A DNA stretch of 8,063 bases from CABHOJ01 sp965649545. Its GTDB lineage: Bacteria > Pseudomonadota > Gammaproteobacteria > Burkholderiales > Methylophilaceae. Below the pieces are notes generated by a model. That model did no database searches and was not told the origin of the DNA. It worked only from the letters and a program-made list of their open reading frames with translations. The stretch is from NCBI GenBank assembly GCA_965649545.1, contig CBFGLF010000082.1:1-8063 (forward strand). Reading direction: 5' to 3'. This document shows, one piece after another, positions 6,534-8,063 of the stretch (its first letter is position 1; the number at the start of each line of letters is the position of its first letter). The translations under genes and the position numbers were made by a program.

Positions 6534-8063
6534 ATGCAGATCATCCAGGAACAGGATTTCATCGAGAGTATCGCTGCGGCGCTGCAATACATCTCCTATT
6601 ACCATCCGGAAGACTATATCACCGCGCTGGGCGAGGCCTATGCGCGCGAGGTGTCACCGGCGGCGAAGGATGCTATCGCGCAGATCCTCACCAATTCGCG
6701 CATGTGCGCCGAAGGCAAGCGCCCGATCTGCCAGGACACTGGCATCGTCGTCGCCTTCGTCAAGGTCGGCATGAACGTGCGCTGGAACACCACGCGCAGC
6801 CTGGAAGAACTGGTCAACGAGGGCGTGCGTCGTGCTTACCTTGATGCCGATAACCCCTTACGGGCTTCCATCATCACTGACCCCGCCGGTGCTCGCAAGA
6901 ACACACGCGATAACACGCCTGCGGTGACGCACGTCACGCTGGTGCCGGGCGACAAGGTCGAAGTCGAGATCGCAGCCAAGGGCGGCGGTTCGGAGAACAA
7001 AGCCAAGTTCACCATGCTCGACCCTGGCGAGAGTATCGTCGACTGGGTGATGGATGTGGTGCCGAAGATGGGGGCCGGCTGGTGCCCACCAGGGATGCTC
7101 GGCATCGGCATCGGCGGCAGTGCCGAGAAAGCCATGCTGCTGGCCAAGGAATCCCTGATGGCGCCCATCGATATGCATGAGCTCAAGGCGCGCGGTGCGA
7201 GCAATCGCATCGAAGAGCTGCGGCTCGAACTCTATGAAAAGGTGAATGCCCTCGGCATCGGTGCGCAAGGGTTGGGCGGCCTGACCACGGTGCTCGACGT
7301 CAAGATCCTCGACTACCCGACGCATGCCGCTTCGTTGCCGGTCGCCATCATCCCCAACTGTGCTGCCACGCGCCACGCGCATTTCGTGCTCGACGGTAGC
7401 GGCCCGGCCTATATCGACCCGCCCGACCTGGATCGCTGGCCCAAGGTCGAATGGGCCCCCAGCGCCGAAGCGCGCAAGGTGGATCTCGACAGTGTGACCC
7501 GTGAAGAGGTGGCCACTTGGAAGCCGGGCGAGACGTTGTTGCTCAACGGCAAATTGCTGACCGGCCGCGATGCCGCGCATCGCCGCATCGCGCAATTGTT
7601 CGAGCAAGGCGAAGATCTGCCTGCTGGCGTCGATTTCACCAACCGGTTCATCTATTACGTCGGCCCGGTCGATCCGGTACGCGACGAAGTGGTCGGCCCT
7701 GCGGGGCCGACGACAGCCACCCGCATGGATCGCTATACCGCCATGATGCTCGACAAGACCGGCTTGCTGGGCATGGTGGGTAAGGCCGAGCGGGGCCCGG
7801 AAGCGATCGCGGCCATCCGCCAGCACCGCTCCGTCTATCTCATGGCCATCGGCGGTGCAGCGTACCTGGTCTCCAAGGCTATCAAGGCCTCGCGCGTGGT
7901 CGCCTTTGAGGATCTGGGCATGGAAGCCATCTACGAATTCGAGGTCAAGGACATGCCGGTGACCGTGGCCGTCGATTCCACGGGGCAATCGGTGCATGAC
8001 ACCGGCCCCGCCGAGTGGCGCAAGAAGATCGAGAGCCAGCGCATCGCCGGTATCCCGGTCGTT
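6534..8063 (+). CDS. fumA: Class I fumarate hydratase (iron-sulfur), 3' end outside window
   Basis: From the ATG at 6534 the frame stays open for 510 codons to the window end. The protein is a single-chain class I fumarase, the oxygen-sensitive [4Fe-4S] type that interconverts fumarate and (S)-malate, and in some members mesaconate and (S)-citramalate. The three cluster cysteines are C66 in RPICQDTG, C184 in GAGWCPPGMLG and C276 in IPNCAATRHAHF. These lie in the N-terminal alpha domain (about 1-290). The C-terminal beta domain (about 325-510) contains VGPAGPTTATRMD at 387-399 and GGAAYL at 440-445. Since single-chain homologues have about 505-550 residues, perhaps only the last few residues are missing. 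The gap from the ligase gene is 29 nt with a poor ribosome binding site. Class I tartrate dehydratase is a less likely alternative because of the full-length fused architecture. Confidence 0.93.
   Translation, partial: MQIIQEQDFIESIAAALQYISYYHPEDYITALGEAYAREVSPAAKDAIAQILTNSRMCAEGKRPICQDTGIVVAFVKVGMNVRWNTTRSLEELVNEGVRRAYLDADNPLRASIITDPAGARKNTRDNTPAVTHVTLVPGDKVEVEIAAKGGGSENKAKFTMLDPGESIVDWVMDVVPKMGAGWCPPGMLGIGIGGSAEKAMLLAKESLMAPIDMHELKARGASNRIEELRLELYEKVNALGIGAQGLGGLTTVLDVKILDYPTHAASLPVAIIPNCAATRHAHFVLDGSGPAYIDPPDLDRWPKVEWAPSAEARKVDLDSVTREEVATWKPGETLLLNGKLLTGRDAAHRRIAQLFEQGEDLPAGVDFTNRFIYYVGPVDPVRDEVVGPAGPTTATRMDRYTAMMLDKTGLLGMVGKAERGPEAIAAIRQHRSVYLMAIGGAAYLVSKAIKASRVVAFEDLGMEAIYEFEVKDMPVTVAVDSTGQSVHDTGPAEWRKKIESQRIAGIPVV

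Noticed and set aside
7692..7711. Perfect 8-bp inverted repeat with a 4-nt loop (GTCGGCCC-TGCG-GGGCCGAC)
   Set aside because: It could resemble a terminator stem, but it lies inside the fumarase gene where it encodes the conserved VGPAGPT motif, and it has no U-tract.
6858..7997. Minus-strand open frame of 379 codons opposite the fumarase
   Set aside because: The same reasoning applies: the opposite strand carries intact fumarase motifs throughout.

Overview
The window is a single, fully plus-strand, tightly packed block of central carbon metabolism genes from a high-GC proteobacterium. The short SdhC and SdhD membrane anchors, the SdhE downstream of sdhB and the single-chain class I fumarase look most like Betaproteobacteria. 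This is a judgement from remembered protein patterns, not a search. No mobile element, RNA gene, CRISPR array or phage gene was seen, and no gap between genes exceeds about 30 bases.

Layout: 1-108 is the last 35 codons of a malic enzyme. 112-3402 holds sdhC, sdhD, sdhA and sdhB, the complete succinate dehydrogenase (complex II). 3399-3698 is sdhE, the FAD assembly factor for SdhA. 3695-4852 is a citrate lyase beta-like (CitE/HpcH family) CoA-ester lyase of 385 residues. 4849-6504 is an AMP-forming acyl-CoA ligase of 551 residues. 6534-8063 is a class I iron-sulfur fumarase, open at the window edge but probably missing only a few residues.

The genes read as one transcription unit. sdhC/sdhD overlap by 13 nt, and sdhB/sdhE, sdhE/lyase and lyase/ligase each overlap by 4 nt (GTGA or ATGA). 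The remaining gaps are 3 to 29 nt. The promoter is probably upstream of the window.

Metabolically, SDH makes fumarate, the fumarase makes malate, and the malic enzyme makes pyruvate. The lyase and ligase are the unusual part. In several betaproteobacteria I recall mdh and gltA flanking sdhCDAB-sdhE; here a malic enzyme and a CoA-ester lyase take those places. Ligase plus lyase could activate a C4 or C5 hydroxy acid (malate or citramalate) and cleave it to acetyl-CoA plus glyoxylate or pyruvate. The class I fumarase could also act as a mesaconase. Substrates cannot be fixed from sequence alone. The lyase-ligase pair inside the sdh operon is the best candidate here for something undescribed; the rest is well-conserved housekeeping.
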